Source of the DNA: a bacterium
Lineage (GTDB): Bacteria > Electryoneota > Electryoneia > Electryoneales > Electryoneaceae
Length of the DNA: 52,438 nt
Assembly (NCBI GenBank): GCA_019912845.1
Contig: JAIOHU010000052.1
Location: 1-52,438 of the forward strand
Direction of reading: 5' to 3'
Positions 44,260 through 52,438 of the stretch are shown piece after piece. Each line of letters begins with the position of its first letter. The first letter of the stretch is position 1. The position numbers and the translations under genes are program-made. Below the pieces are notes generated by a model, which saw only the letters and a list, made by a program, of their open reading frames with translations, ran no database searches and was not told the DNA's origin.

Positions 44260-46842
44260 ATGAAGTTCTCAACAACCCATTTCATTCAGTTCTTACTTCT
44301 GCTCGTTTTACTCAGTGTCAACATCAACCTTCACGCTCAACCTGCTCCCCTCCCTGCCGACGATGAATTTCTCCAGTTGGTTGAACAGATTGAGGAAGCG
44401 GATTTACGCAGTGATATCGATGATCTGGTGGGCTTTTTCACACGTCATACCTGGTCGGATACTGTTTCAGATGCTGTCGGTATCGGGGCTGCCAGACGTT
44501 GGGTTTTCAACCAGTACGAAGATCACGGACTCACCCCCAGCTACCATGAGTGGCAGGGATTCTGGAATGGTCAACCCACGCCCTCCTACAATGTTATGGG
44601 TAGTTATGGCAACGACCCCTCCCCCCGTATCGTGCTTGGAGGTCACTTGGACTCCCGGAATGCAGACCGTAATGACAACGAAGGTTTCGCGCCCGGTGCA
44701 GATGATGACGCCAGCGGTGTAACTGCTCTGCTCAATATGGCACAACTGCTTGGTGATTTTGAGGGACTCAATGCACACATCAACCTTGTAGCCTTCACCG
44801 GTGAAGAACAGGGTCTTCTAGGGTCAAATGCCTTATCGCAGGATTTGAGAGATCAGGGCGCGGTTTTACGTGGTATGCTCAACATGGATATGCTGGCTCA
44901 TATCGAGCACCCGAATGGTGATATCGACAGCACTACCATCCGTCTATTTTCAGCGAATCCAATGAATTCACCTTCACGAGCTCTCGCACATTATTGCAAA
45001 TGGGTGGGCGAAAGTTACAGCGACGGTCTCACTGTCACTCTGCAAAATGCGGAGGATCGTCCGGGACGAGGTGGGGATCACAGTCCCTTTTCTGATCGCG
45101 GTTTCCCAGCGGTACGTTTTATCGAAAGTGGTGAAGATGTCGCTTACCAGCACGACACCACCGACACGCCCCAGCACATGAATTTTTCTTATTTCCGCAA
45201 AGCGACACGTCTGGTGTTCGGCAGCATGCTGGTGCTCGGGTCAGCACCGGAAGCCTGCCGTCAACCACAGTTGTTCAACTCAGGGGATGGAACATCATTC
45301 TATGTGCATTTTCCTGAAGAGTACGAGGGACCATTTTATGTTGCAGTGCGTCACCCCGATGAACTTTACTGGCATGATGTTCACTTCAGCGATGGTGCCG
45401 ATGGCATTTTACTGGACGGCTATAATGAAAATGATATCGTTCTCGTCTCACTCTCGCATGTGCTGAATGGAGAAAACAACCGTCCCGCAGTATTCACAGA
45501 AGAGGTAAGCATTCAGCTCACCAGCGAACTACTCCCTCCTCGGGATGTGTTCACTCTATCCAACGAGGACAATGTCATGGTTTTCTGGCGAACTACCGGT
45601 GCCTTGAATGTCAATGGGGTTATAATCGAACGTGCTGCCAATGACGGACAATTTGAGGAGATCACTCGTATCACTATTGACCCTCAAGGACCCCGCATTC
45701 AAACATTCTTTGATGATACCACGCAATCTGGACCGATGTATCGATACCGTCTCTTTTCGAGGAGTGACACTGGCGAACTCAGCGAACCATCCGAAGAAAT
45801 TCGCGGAGCAGTTGCAAGCCATCACCTCGGCCCACTGGTCATTAATGAGATAAACGATCACCTCAACAATCCAACTTCAGAGGAAGTACTCACACATTAC
45901 CTTGAAAATATTCTCCCTTTACCCCTGAACGGTGGCGAGATTACCATCTATGAGGGACCTCGTCCTGTCACCGACGCTGATTTCGCGCGTTATTCTCCAG
46001 TCCTGGTCATTGGAGATCACCTGAATGCCTCCTTCGCTGAGGACAGCATCGCTTTCAATTGGTACTTGCGAAGTGGTGGGAAGCTGGTGATTTGTGGCTG
46101 GCGTCTTTCCAACAGCCTGATGGATCAGAATCAGTATGAGAACCAGTTCAGTGAAACAGATTTTATAAGCCAGCGATTTGGCATTGAGGAAATCCATGTC
46201 ACCCCGCCATTAGAATCTCAATTCATCGCTACTCACTCCGAAGCGGATTTCCCTGAACTGCAGTTTGATTCGGAACGGATAAACCGTTACGGCGAGGCGC
46301 TTCCCCTGATGGATGCGATCTGGCATGAGTTTGATTCTGAGGAGGTGACTGTTCTTGGACGATTTGATGCCATCGACGATGATTCACCTTTTGAAGTGAA
46401 ACCGGTTGCGATCATGGATGCGTCCGATGATCCCATGTGGGCATTTGTGGATGTCCCGCTATACGCCATGACTGTCGAAAGTGCCTCTAATTTCCTGGAG
46501 GAATTGCTTGTTAATCGTATCGGCTGGATGACTTCGGTTGATGAACGGCAAACAGTTGAATCACCTCGGAAATTCAGTTTGGCAACCCCATCGCCGAATC
46601 CGTTTAATTCAACAGTCACAATCCCATTCAACGTTCCTGAAATTGACGAAGTTGAAATCGCAATCTACAATCTCCTCGGACGAAAGATTGCTACTCTGCT
46701 GAATCAACGAATGAGTCCCGGTTCTCATCAAGTCGTTTGGAACAGTGAGGTTGGACTTAATGCTGTTTCATCGGGGGTATTTTTTGTGAAAATGGAAGCG
46801 GATGGGTTTGTGCAGTCGCGGAAGATTGTGTTGATGAAATAG
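44260..46842 (+). CDS. Secreted M28-family zinc peptidase with FN3-like domain and sorting domain
   Basis: 860 residues; GGAGG lies 5 bases before the ATG; the signal peptide ends in INLHAQ. The catalytic domain (residues ~50-330) carries the full M28 two-zinc site: LGGHLDS (His129), PGADDDASG (Asp148), FTGEEQGLLGS (Glu182 and Glu183), NMDML (Asp210) and YQHDTTDTP (His298). It is predicted to act as an aminopeptidase on extracellular peptides. Next come a beta-sandwich, an FN3-like domain (N-V-M-V-F-W-R-T-T-G...Y-R-Y-R-L-F-S-R) and a ~200-residue region resembling a C25/GATase-like alpha-beta fold (P-V-L-V-I-G-D...W-Y-L-R-S-G-G-K-L-V-I-C-G). The sorting domain PSPNPFNSTVTIPF...RKIVLMK ends the protein. 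It is monocistronic, followed by convergent hairpins. Confidence 0.93.
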   Translation: MKFSTTHFIQFLLLLVLLSVNINLHAQPAPLPADDEFLQLVEQIEEADLRSDIDDLVGFFTRHTWSDTVSDAVGIGAARRWVFNQYEDHGLTPSYHEWQGFWNGQPTPSYNVMGSYGNDPSPRIVLGGHLDSRNADRNDNEGFAPGADDDASGVTALLNMAQLLGDFEGLNAHINLVAFTGEEQGLLGSNALSQDLRDQGAVLRGMLNMDMLAHIEHPNGDIDSTTIRLFSANPMNSPSRALAHYCKWVGESYSDGLTVTLQNAEDRPGRGGDHSPFSDRGFPAVRFIESGEDVAYQHDTTDTPQHMNFSYFRKATRLVFGSMLVLGSAPEACRQPQLFNSGDGTSFYVHFPEEYEGPFYVAVRHPDELYWHDVHFSDGADGILLDGYNENDIVLVSLSHVLNGENNRPAVFTEEVSIQLTSELLPPRDVFTLSNEDNVMVFWRTTGALNVNGVIIERAANDGQFEEITRITIDPQGPRIQTFFDDTTQSGPMYRYRLFSRSDTGELSEPSEEIRGAVASHHLGPLVINEINDHLNNPTSEEVLTHYLENILPLPLNGGEITIYEGPRPVTDADFARYSPVLVIGDHLNASFAEDSIAFNWYLRSGGKLVICGWRLSNSLMDQNQYENQFSETDFISQRFGIEEIHVTPPLESQFIATHSEADFPELQFDSERINRYGEALPLMDAIWHEFDSEEVTVLGRFDAIDDDSPFEVKPVAIMDASDDPMWAFVDVPLYAMTVESASNFLEELLVNRIGWMTSVDERQTVESPRKFSLATPSPNPFNSTVTIPFNVPEIDEVEIAIYNLLGRKIATLLNQRMSPGSHQVVWNSEVGLNAVSSGVFFVKMEADGFVQSRKIVLMK

Positions 46843-46850
46843 GTTTCATC

Positions 46851-46874
46851 CCACACTGGAGTGTGGCGCTCCAG
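46851..46874. terminator. Overlapping alternative hairpins between convergent genes
   Basis: CCACAC-TGGA-GTGTGG (46851-46866) and CTGGAG-TGTGGCG-CTCCAG (46856-46874) share bases and cannot form together. They lie 8 bases past the M28 stop and 77 bases from the end of the convergent GH13 gene. No T-run follows, so termination efficiency is uncertain. Confidence 0.45.
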
Positions 46875-46950
46875 TTGCAAACATCACTAACAAATATAAG
46901 ATGCTCAGAGAATTCAATTTGTATAAATAATCCAGCCCTGAGAATTCGAG

Positions 46951-49203
46951 TTATAAAGCCGGCTTCAACTTCCTCAGCACAGCACCCGCAATTGCAGGAA
47001 CAGTCACACTACCCTCTCTGATACTACCGTGATCCAACTCCAGTACACGTTTATGATCAGCGATCAACGACCATCGTCCCTGTGGCAGGGAAAACAGTAC
47101 TTCATCCGCAGGTGAAGCGTTCAGGCAAATCACGATATCATCACGCGACAGGGTTATCCTGTATGAAAATCCGAGTCGGTGTTTTGAAGGTTGCAGCTCG
47201 ATATTATCCCTCCGCGCCAGACGTATCGCAGGACATTTTTTACGCAATCCTATGAGCTTCCGTACATACTCCTTTAGATCAGCATTCGCCGGTTTCTCCA
47301 GTTCCTCCCAGTTCAGCCAGTTCGTTGGATTGTCTTTGTTGTAACTGTTCTCGTCAATTTTACCAATGTGAGGGTCCGATACTGCTTCGTCGCTGATACG
47401 TTTTGAGAATCCCCATTCATCTCCCTGGTGGAACATCACAGCACCACGGCTGGTCAGTAAAATTAGCCAGGTCAAACGTAAATAACGGTCAATTTCATCT
47501 TCACGATGGACCGGTTTTTTTGCCGTCGTTTTTTTCAGTTTATCCTTAATGAAGGTGTGGAAAAAGTCAGCAATGGTATATCCATCATGGCAGGAGACAA
47601 AGTTTACGCTGTGTTTTTCCTCGAGAAATGGTCCCCCATCCTGCACTAAACTACCAGTAACCAGGGGAAGCATCATCTCTTCACTGGTTGAACTGTAAAT
47701 CTCCCCACAGGCAAAAGCGGGGCTGTTCACTGGATGATACCCGCGTATGCCATCTCGGAAACGATCGTTCCACGACCCCCAGCCCCGTTTGCTGAAACGA
47801 TGTTTATCATATCGTCCACCCCAGGGTTCGGCTATGAGATGGATATGGGGATATTTGCCCCTGACTTCACGGTTGATTGTATCCAGCGTATCACCATCGA
47901 GTAGACCGGCGAGGTCAAAACGGAATCCATCAACACCGTAGTTTTCGACAAAGTGAAACAGTGAATCTACGATCAATCGTCTGATCATGGGACGTTCTGT
48001 TTTGAGGTCATTCCCGCAGTGACTGTGGTCAATTCGGTTGCCATGAACATTTTGACGTAGTGAATAGATGGGATCGATCATCCGTAAGGCATTCTGACCA
48101 TACTGGGCAACATGATTGAATACCACATCCATGAATACCGCAATCCCCTGCTGGTGACAGCTTTTCACCAGTTCACGGTATTCAGTAACCTGCCTGCCAT
48201 CCCGTCCAATCCAGGCATTATCCTGAGGGGAACTGTTTGAAGCGTAACGTGCTTCAGGTGCAAAAAAGCCAGAGGTCATATAACCCCAGTGGTTTCGGGC
48301 ATATCGGTTCCATGTATTATGGATATTATTGGTGGGTTGATCGTAGGGGGGCTCATAATAATCGTAATCATGCAGTGGAAGCCATTCGAGTACATTTACT
48401 CCCATATTTTTAATGTGAGAAAGGGATGTTCCGGTGCCAGTCTGTGCAGCACCACGATAACTGCCACGTAGAATATAGGGTATGTTTCGATTGAGTTGAG
48501 TGAAATCTTTGATGTGGGATTCGTAAATGATCAGGTCTCTTCCCGACAGCCAGACATGATCGTTCACAGGGGAGGAGAAAGTATCTTCCGGTAGTATCAG
48601 AGAAAGTGATGGTCGCTGCCAGTTGTTCTGCTTGCAGACCGCATGAGCATAAGGATCGGCAAAGATTAATTGTGAAACATCTTCACTGTCTTCAGGACCG
48701 ACGACCTGATATCCATAGAGATCGCCAGGTTTCAAGATGTCTGTCGAAACTTCCCATGTTCCATCATCCGCGTTGAATTCCATCCCGCATTCCGCAAATG
48801 CCTCTTCCCCCGGTTCATGAAAAAAAACTGCTCGAACATCCCGGGCACGTGGACAGTGAAAACGCAGTGTATAGCCTTGATGTTCTCTAACTAATCCCAA
48901 CGGTTTATCAGTATACATCCGGTTGATAAGACCTTCCGGGAGTAACGGATAACTTTCACCATTCGGCAGGGTAATACGATGCAGTTTAGTCCGTTCAAAT
49001 GGTCCGCCTTCGAGAGCCAGTCGTTTTGCTCCCTGACGCCAGATTCGTGTGAACGGTTTGCCTGAATCCCAGGTAAAATCTGATGGCTTGGGAAGAACTT
49101 GCAACGCATCACTGAAGATCAGCACCGCACGGGATTCATTTTCCAACTGAGCTGCTTTCAGTGATGGCAGAGAGATTTTTGGAGTCGATTTTGATAAGGG
49201 CAT
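46951..49203 (-). CDS. Cytoplasmic GH13 alpha-glucan debranching-type enzyme (GlgX/pullulanase-like)
   Basis: 750 residues without a signal peptide. A CBM48-like N-terminal sandwich (R-E-H-Q-G-Y-T-L-R-F-H-C-P...L-Y-G-Y-Q-V-V-G-P...F-A-D-P-Y-A) is followed by the GH13 barrel. It has IYESHIKDFT, VFMDVVFNHV (conserved region I), GVDGFRFDLAGLLD (II, nucleophile Asp near 429), LIAEPWGG (III, acid/base Glu near 457) and FVSCHDGYT (IV, transition-state Asp near 538). A small C-terminal beta domain ends the protein. The I-Y-E-S/H and A-x-P-W-G signatures put it with alpha-1,6-cleaving debranching enzymes or related glycogen/trehalose-pathway enzymes, rather than plain alpha-amylases. It probably trims intracellular glycogen or imported glucans. 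The ATG lacks a good Shine-Dalgarno, and no other glycogen gene is adjacent. Confidence 0.88.
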   Translation of the reverse strand: MPLSKSTPKISLPSLKAAQLENESRAVLIFSDALQVLPKPSDFTWDSGKPFTRIWRQGAKRLALEGGPFERTKLHRITLPNGESYPLLPEGLINRMYTDKPLGLVREHQGYTLRFHCPRARDVRAVFFHEPGEEAFAECGMEFNADDGTWEVSTDILKPGDLYGYQVVGPEDSEDVSQLIFADPYAHAVCKQNNWQRPSLSLILPEDTFSSPVNDHVWLSGRDLIIYESHIKDFTQLNRNIPYILRGSYRGAAQTGTGTSLSHIKNMGVNVLEWLPLHDYDYYEPPYDQPTNNIHNTWNRYARNHWGYMTSGFFAPEARYASNSSPQDNAWIGRDGRQVTEYRELVKSCHQQGIAVFMDVVFNHVAQYGQNALRMIDPIYSLRQNVHGNRIDHSHCGNDLKTERPMIRRLIVDSLFHFVENYGVDGFRFDLAGLLDGDTLDTINREVRGKYPHIHLIAEPWGGRYDKHRFSKRGWGSWNDRFRDGIRGYHPVNSPAFACGEIYSSTSEEMMLPLVTGSLVQDGGPFLEEKHSVNFVSCHDGYTIADFFHTFIKDKLKKTTAKKPVHREDEIDRYLRLTWLILLTSRGAVMFHQGDEWGFSKRISDEAVSDPHIGKIDENSYNKDNPTNWLNWEELEKPANADLKEYVRKLIGLRKKCPAIRLARRDNIELQPSKHRLGFSYRITLSRDDIVICLNASPADEVLFSLPQGRWSLIADHKRVLELDHGSIREGSVTVPAIAGAVLRKLKPAL

Positions 49204-49388
49204 GGGATTTGGTCATTTTGTCTATGAGATTAGTATCTGCAAGTAGAATCAGAGTATCAGAATAAGTTATCGGCAAGCGCAGACTCATACAAGACTAACA
49301 TTACCCGGGTGAGTATAGTTGACCGATGATCTGATTGACCGCTCGACGCACTGAATCGGATTCTGCAACGGTATGTTGGACGCTGATT

Positions 49389-49494
49389 GGTCATTGCGAA
49401 CAAAGTGAAAAAGTCGCCCTGTCATTTCGAACGAGTAAAGCAATCTTGCTTGTGATACCCGAGATCACTTCGTCACTGCGTTCCTCGTTGTGAC
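49389..49494. repeat. Palindromic repeat, diverged relative of the 17.7-kb element, with an extra half copy
   Basis: The left arm GTCATTTCGAACGAG...GCAATCTTG starts at 49421. The right arm ends at 49494 and reads on the minus strand GTCACAACGAGGAACGCAGT...GTGATCTC. Just upstream a partial arm, GGTCATTGCGAACAAAGTG (49389-49407), repeats the left end. The flanking 390-base gap (49204-49656) otherwise shows nothing recognisable. Confidence 0.65.
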
Positions 49495-49656
49495 GAGGAA
49501 ATTTCTCTTCGTCGTACACAGATATTTGGAATATCAAGTGTGCTTTCGCTACTATGTAAGTTACCCTGGAGTTGATCATCACGTGTTTACACTTTGAATT
49601 TGAGGAATTTGGAACCTGTGTGTGCAGCAAAAAGAGCCCCATTTAACAGGACACTT

Positions 49657-50571
49657 GTGCTTTCTATGGAAGAACGAGTTGTCTATGAGAAACGACTGCT
49701 AAATCTGGATGCAGCATGCACTCTGAGTGATCTACAGGATTGCACAATTAACCAGGATGTGTTCGAAGTTCTGGAATTACTGCCAGATGAATCATTTGAA
49801 TTACTATTTGCTGATCCGCCTTACAACCTGACGAAAACATTTAATCGTAAAAAGTTTTCCCGTCAGTCAGTTGAAGATTACGAGCTGTGGTTGGATTCCT
49901 GGATCAGTAAGCTGCCACGATTAATGAAGGCTGACGCAAGTGTCTATATCTGTGGAGACTGGCGTTCATCAGGGGCGATCCAGAAAATTCTTTCGAGATA
50001 TTTCAGCGTACGTAATCGTATCACGTGGGAACGTGAAAAAGGTCGAGGTGCAAAGAATAACTGGAAAAACAGTTCCGAAGATATCTGGTTTGCGACAGTT
50101 TCAAACAATTACACATTCAACCTGGATGCAGTTAAAACCAGACGGCAGGTCATTGCGCCGTATAAAGATTCCAATGGAAAACCAAAAGATTGGGTAGACG
50201 GGGAGCAGGGAAAGATCAGGATCACACATCCCTCCAATCTTTGGACTGATCTTACTGTACCGTTCTGGTCAATGCCGGAAAATACCGATCATCCGACACA
50301 AAAACCAGAAAAATTGCTTGCGAAAATCATCATGGCAAGCAGTAATTCCGGGGATTTCGTCCTAGACCCCTTCCTCGGTTCCGGGACAACCTCAGTGGTC
50401 GCGAAGAAACTGGGCAGGCATTATGTGGGCATTGAAGAGGACGAGGAATATTGCTGTATAGCAGAGAAACGTCTCGCACTGGCAGACAAGGATTCATCCA
50501 TCCAGGGATTTGTGGATGGCATATTCTGGGAACGAAATTCGTTTGCAAGGCAGAGCAAAAAGAAAAGATGA
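49657..50571 (+). CDS. Beta-class DNA (adenine-N6/cytosine-N4) methyltransferase, apparently without a partner nuclease
   Basis: About 304 residues. Motif IV (FADPPYN, about 53 residues in) precedes motif I (DPFLGSGTT), the order that defines the beta class. Between them lie LPRLMKADASVYICGDW and EDIWFATV; the late motif HPTQKPEKLL sits just before motif I. DPPY favours N6-adenine methylation, and the target sequence cannot be predicted. Start choice: a GTG at 49657 has AGGA 5 bases upstream; the ATG at 49666 is spaced too far from it, and a TTG at 49594 gives a longer but unremarkable N-terminus. The start is therefore uncertain by up to 25 residues. No restriction endonuclease is visible on either side, so it is an orphan regulator/epigenetic enzyme or one half of a system broken at this locus. 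The stop is 26 bases before the next gene. Confidence 0.88.
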   Translation: MLSMEERVVYEKRLLNLDAACTLSDLQDCTINQDVFEVLELLPDESFELLFADPPYNLTKTFNRKKFSRQSVEDYELWLDSWISKLPRLMKADASVYICGDWRSSGAIQKILSRYFSVRNRITWEREKGRGAKNNWKNSSEDIWFATVSNNYTFNLDAVKTRRQVIAPYKDSNGKPKDWVDGEQGKIRITHPSNLWTDLTVPFWSMPENTDHPTQKPEKLLAKIIMASSNSGDFVLDPFLGSGTTSVVAKKLGRHYVGIEEDEEYCCIAEKRLALADKDSSIQGFVDGIFWERNSFARQSKKKR

Positions 50572-50597
50572 CAATTCATTCAACCATAGAAAAGATC

Positions 50598-52438
50598 ATG
50601 AACAAGAGCCGAATTACATTATTTGCAGTATTTTTAGTCATTTTTGCAACCTCAGTTAACTCTTTTTCCGGGATGGCTGAAACGGTGCCAGGGTGTGTGA
50701 TCGTTTCATTTGATCATGCTCCTGACATTCTGGTGCAATCAGATGCCAGTGGGAGGCTGAACACTGGTATCTCCGAGATTGACGCTATTCTGGAGGATAG
50801 CAAAGCCACCTCCTTTCGAACCGAATTCGGCAAACAATTTCCGCATCTCTGGGTCGTACGTTTTGATCCCGAAGTACCTAATCAATCGGTAATAGAGAAG
50901 TTCGCAGAGATCAAAGCTGTGCTATACGCCGAATCAAACCAGCGAGTTCCTCTGGATGAATATACCATCGAGCCGAATGATCCTCGCCTAAACCAACAGT
51001 GGCATCATGAAGCGATCAGGATGGAACGCGGATGGGCGTTGAGTCCAAAGAGTGAAGATATTGTAATTGGAATTGTCGATACTGGAGTCGATTACAACCA
51101 TCCCGACCTTAAACCAGCTATCTGGGTCAATGAGGCGGAAGACTTGAATGGGAATGGCGAACTCGACCCCTGGGACTACGATTTTGTCGATAATGATTCT
51201 AATGGCGTGGTCGATGATGTTCTGGCGTATGACTGGGTGGATGTTGTCGCTGGTGCGGTTGCGCCGGGTGAAGATTCTGGTCCTCCAGACAACGATCCTG
51301 CCGACCACAATGGTCATGGCACTCATTGTGCGGGTGATGCTGCTGCTGTAACTGATAACAACATCGGAGTCGCTGCACCGGGATGGGGTTGCAAAATCGC
51401 GGCATTACGTTCCGGGTACACTGCACCTGATGGAATGGGGTATGTTGATCTTGGTGCCGCAGCCAGTGCTACAGGTTATTCCATCGACATGAATTTTCAT
51501 GTGTTATCCATGAGTTTTGGTAGTTTCGGTGGTACTCCCCAGTTTTTCCGCGATGTCTTGCAGGAAGCGTACGATCAGGGGATCATTCTTGTGGGTGCTG
51601 CAGGAAATGATGGTCTGACAGACCTGCACTATCCAGCCGCACTTGAGACAGTGATAGCGGTTGCATCGACGCAGGATAATGACCGTTTGTCTGGATTCAG
51701 CAACCGTGGCGATTGGATTGATATCTCAGCTCCGGGTTCTCGTATCTGGTCCACAACTCCAAACAATGGCTACGCAGCCTACTATGGCACCAGCATGGCA
51801 ACGCCGATTGTTGCTGGAGCGGTTGCACAGTTACGAGCGATTTGCCCTGACTGGACTACTGCCGAGATTTCCGAACGTTTATATCAGACAGCACGGAATT
51901 TTAATCAACCGCTGGGCGGAGCAGGAATCTTGAATTGTGGTGCTGCCTTTGATGTATATGCTTCCATTGACACCTTCTACGTTCAGAACGAGCTTGGTGA
52001 CGACAAGATCATTCACGACCTTCCCGCCGATTTTGAGGTCACTTTTTCCAAACGTGATGGGGCTATCGAACCCCTCTGGGTACGTCTGGATTCTCCGAAT
52101 GAACGTGTCACATTCAGCGAAGATTCGCTTTATGTTGGCATCTTTGAGGCGGGTGATGATGGGGTGTTCGGGACTGAAATCACTGTCGCCCGAGGTGAAA
52201 CAACCAATGAAATGATCGAAATAGATATCATTTTTGAAGGTAACGATGAACTGGATCGATTCTTCTCCTATACTCAGACCATAACATTTGAAGCGGGTCA
52301 CGCCGATGTGTTGCTGATCAGCGCAGAAGAGGTAGGAGAAACGTTTGAGAGCTGGTATCGTGGCGCACTCAATCGAATTGGTAGCGGGATGGAATTTAAA
52401 AGTTACAGCGAGTTTGCGCAGAACCGTGAGCAGTTATG
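50598..52438 (+). CDS. Secreted subtilisin-like (S8) serine protease, 3' end beyond the window
   Basis: At least 613 residues, open to the right edge without a stop. The ATG at 50598 is followed by a signal peptide (ITLFAVFLVIFATSVNSFSG) and a ~120-residue propeptide-like region. The catalytic triad, checked codon by codon to be in one frame, is Asp161 (IVDTGVDYNHPDL), His240 (DHNGHGTHCAG) and Ser399 (YYGTSMATPIVAG). The oxyanion Asn is in VGAAGNDG. An insertion rich in Asp and Asn between Asp161 and His240 (N-G-N-G-E-L-D-P-W-D-Y-D-F-V-D-N-D) could bind calcium. After the protease domain comes a beta-sandwich, then ADVLLISAEEVGETFESWY, which looks like the start of a C25/GATase-like module. 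By analogy with the other secreted enzymes here, a sorting domain may follow outside the window. It is possibly co-transcribed with the methyltransferase (26-base gap). Confidence 0.92.
   Translation, partial: MNKSRITLFAVFLVIFATSVNSFSGMAETVPGCVIVSFDHAPDILVQSDASGRLNTGISEIDAILEDSKATSFRTEFGKQFPHLWVVRFDPEVPNQSVIEKFAEIKAVLYAESNQRVPLDEYTIEPNDPRLNQQWHHEAIRMERGWALSPKSEDIVIGIVDTGVDYNHPDLKPAIWVNEAEDLNGNGELDPWDYDFVDNDSNGVVDDVLAYDWVDVVAGAVAPGEDSGPPDNDPADHNGHGTHCAGDAAAVTDNNIGVAAPGWGCKIAALRSGYTAPDGMGYVDLGAAASATGYSIDMNFHVLSMSFGSFGGTPQFFRDVLQEAYDQGIILVGAAGNDGLTDLHYPAALETVIAVASTQDNDRLSGFSNRGDWIDISAPGSRIWSTTPNNGYAAYYGTSMATPIVAGAVAQLRAICPDWTTAEISERLYQTARNFNQPLGGAGILNCGAAFDVYASIDTFYVQNELGDDKIIHDLPADFEVTFSKRDGAIEPLWVRLDSPNERVTFSEDSLYVGIFEAGDDGVFGTEITVARGETTNEMIEIDIIFEGNDELDRFFSYTQTITFEAGHADVLLISAEEVGETFESWYRGALNRIGSGMEFKSYSEFAQNREQL

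Noticed and set aside
1-52438. tRNA, rRNA, CRISPR array, transposase, integrase or phage genes
   Set aside because: None was recognised on either strand; only small palindromic repeats indicate mobility.

Overview
ORGANISM. The window is a mid-GC bacterial chromosome segment. Seven secreted proteins end in an 80-90 residue domain that begins P-N-P-F-N and ends in K-x-x-x-(L/V)-(K/R), the type A sorting domain associated with the type IX secretion system. Together with large beta-helix, LVIVD-propeller and Hydin-like surface proteins, an archaeal-type phosphoglycerate mutase and a tricorn protease, this points to the FCB superphylum (an uncultured lineage near Calditrichota, Marinimicrobia, KSB1, Electryoneota or Zixibacteria). 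The phylum is inference, and no T9SS machinery gene lies in the window.

LAYOUT. 0.4-3.1 kb: a putative MYG1/DHH-like hydrolase and apgM, closed by a strong terminator. 3.4-14.2 kb (+): three secreted proteins, namely a 1.9k-residue three-unit beta-helix protein, an LVIVD propeller and an Asp-box protein. 14.4-22.1 kb (-): a small membrane protein, an SRPBCC protein, a secreted endonuclease/exonuclease/phosphatase enzyme, and a pair of beta-helix proteins. The second of that pair has lost its sorting domain to an 80-bp palindromic repeat. 22.5-29.4 kb (+): a small Cys-rich exported protein followed by a CusCBA-type copper/silver efflux system. 29.5-32.8 kb (-): a tricorn-type protease. 33.5 kb (+): a cold-shock protein. 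33.8-40.9 kb (-): a 2,359-residue surface protein with 8 copies of one module and 9 of another. 41.7-43.9 kb (+): an unrecognised membrane/propeller protein. 44.3-46.8 kb (+): a secreted M28 peptidase. 47-49.2 kb (-): a cytoplasmic GH13 debranching-type enzyme. 49.7-50.6 kb (+): an orphan beta-class DNA methyltransferase. 50.6 kb to the right edge: a secreted subtilisin-like protease that runs out of the window.

HOW IT FITS. Most coding capacity goes to exported, probably surface-attached or released, proteins: hydrolases (nuclease, M28, S8, tricorn) and long repetitive adhesin or matrix-like proteins. Several are built from the same modules. An 'N-D-x-G-x-x-Y-x-P...N-T-I-G' module and a 'G-D-E-I-G...C-V-G-A...W-E-G-D-E...G-N-P' module are shuffled between the giant protein, the 1.9k-residue protein and the nuclease. 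The other strong story is metal efflux: the RND pump keeps the three methionines of the CusA copper/silver path, the adaptor has two heavy-metal-binding Cys motifs, and the leading small protein has its own Cys/Met cluster. Intergenic DNA holds several families of small palindromic repeats.

LIMITS. All calls come from reading sequence and translated sequence by eye. No alignment, HMM or signal-peptide software was run. Residue numbers are approximate unless a codon was counted.
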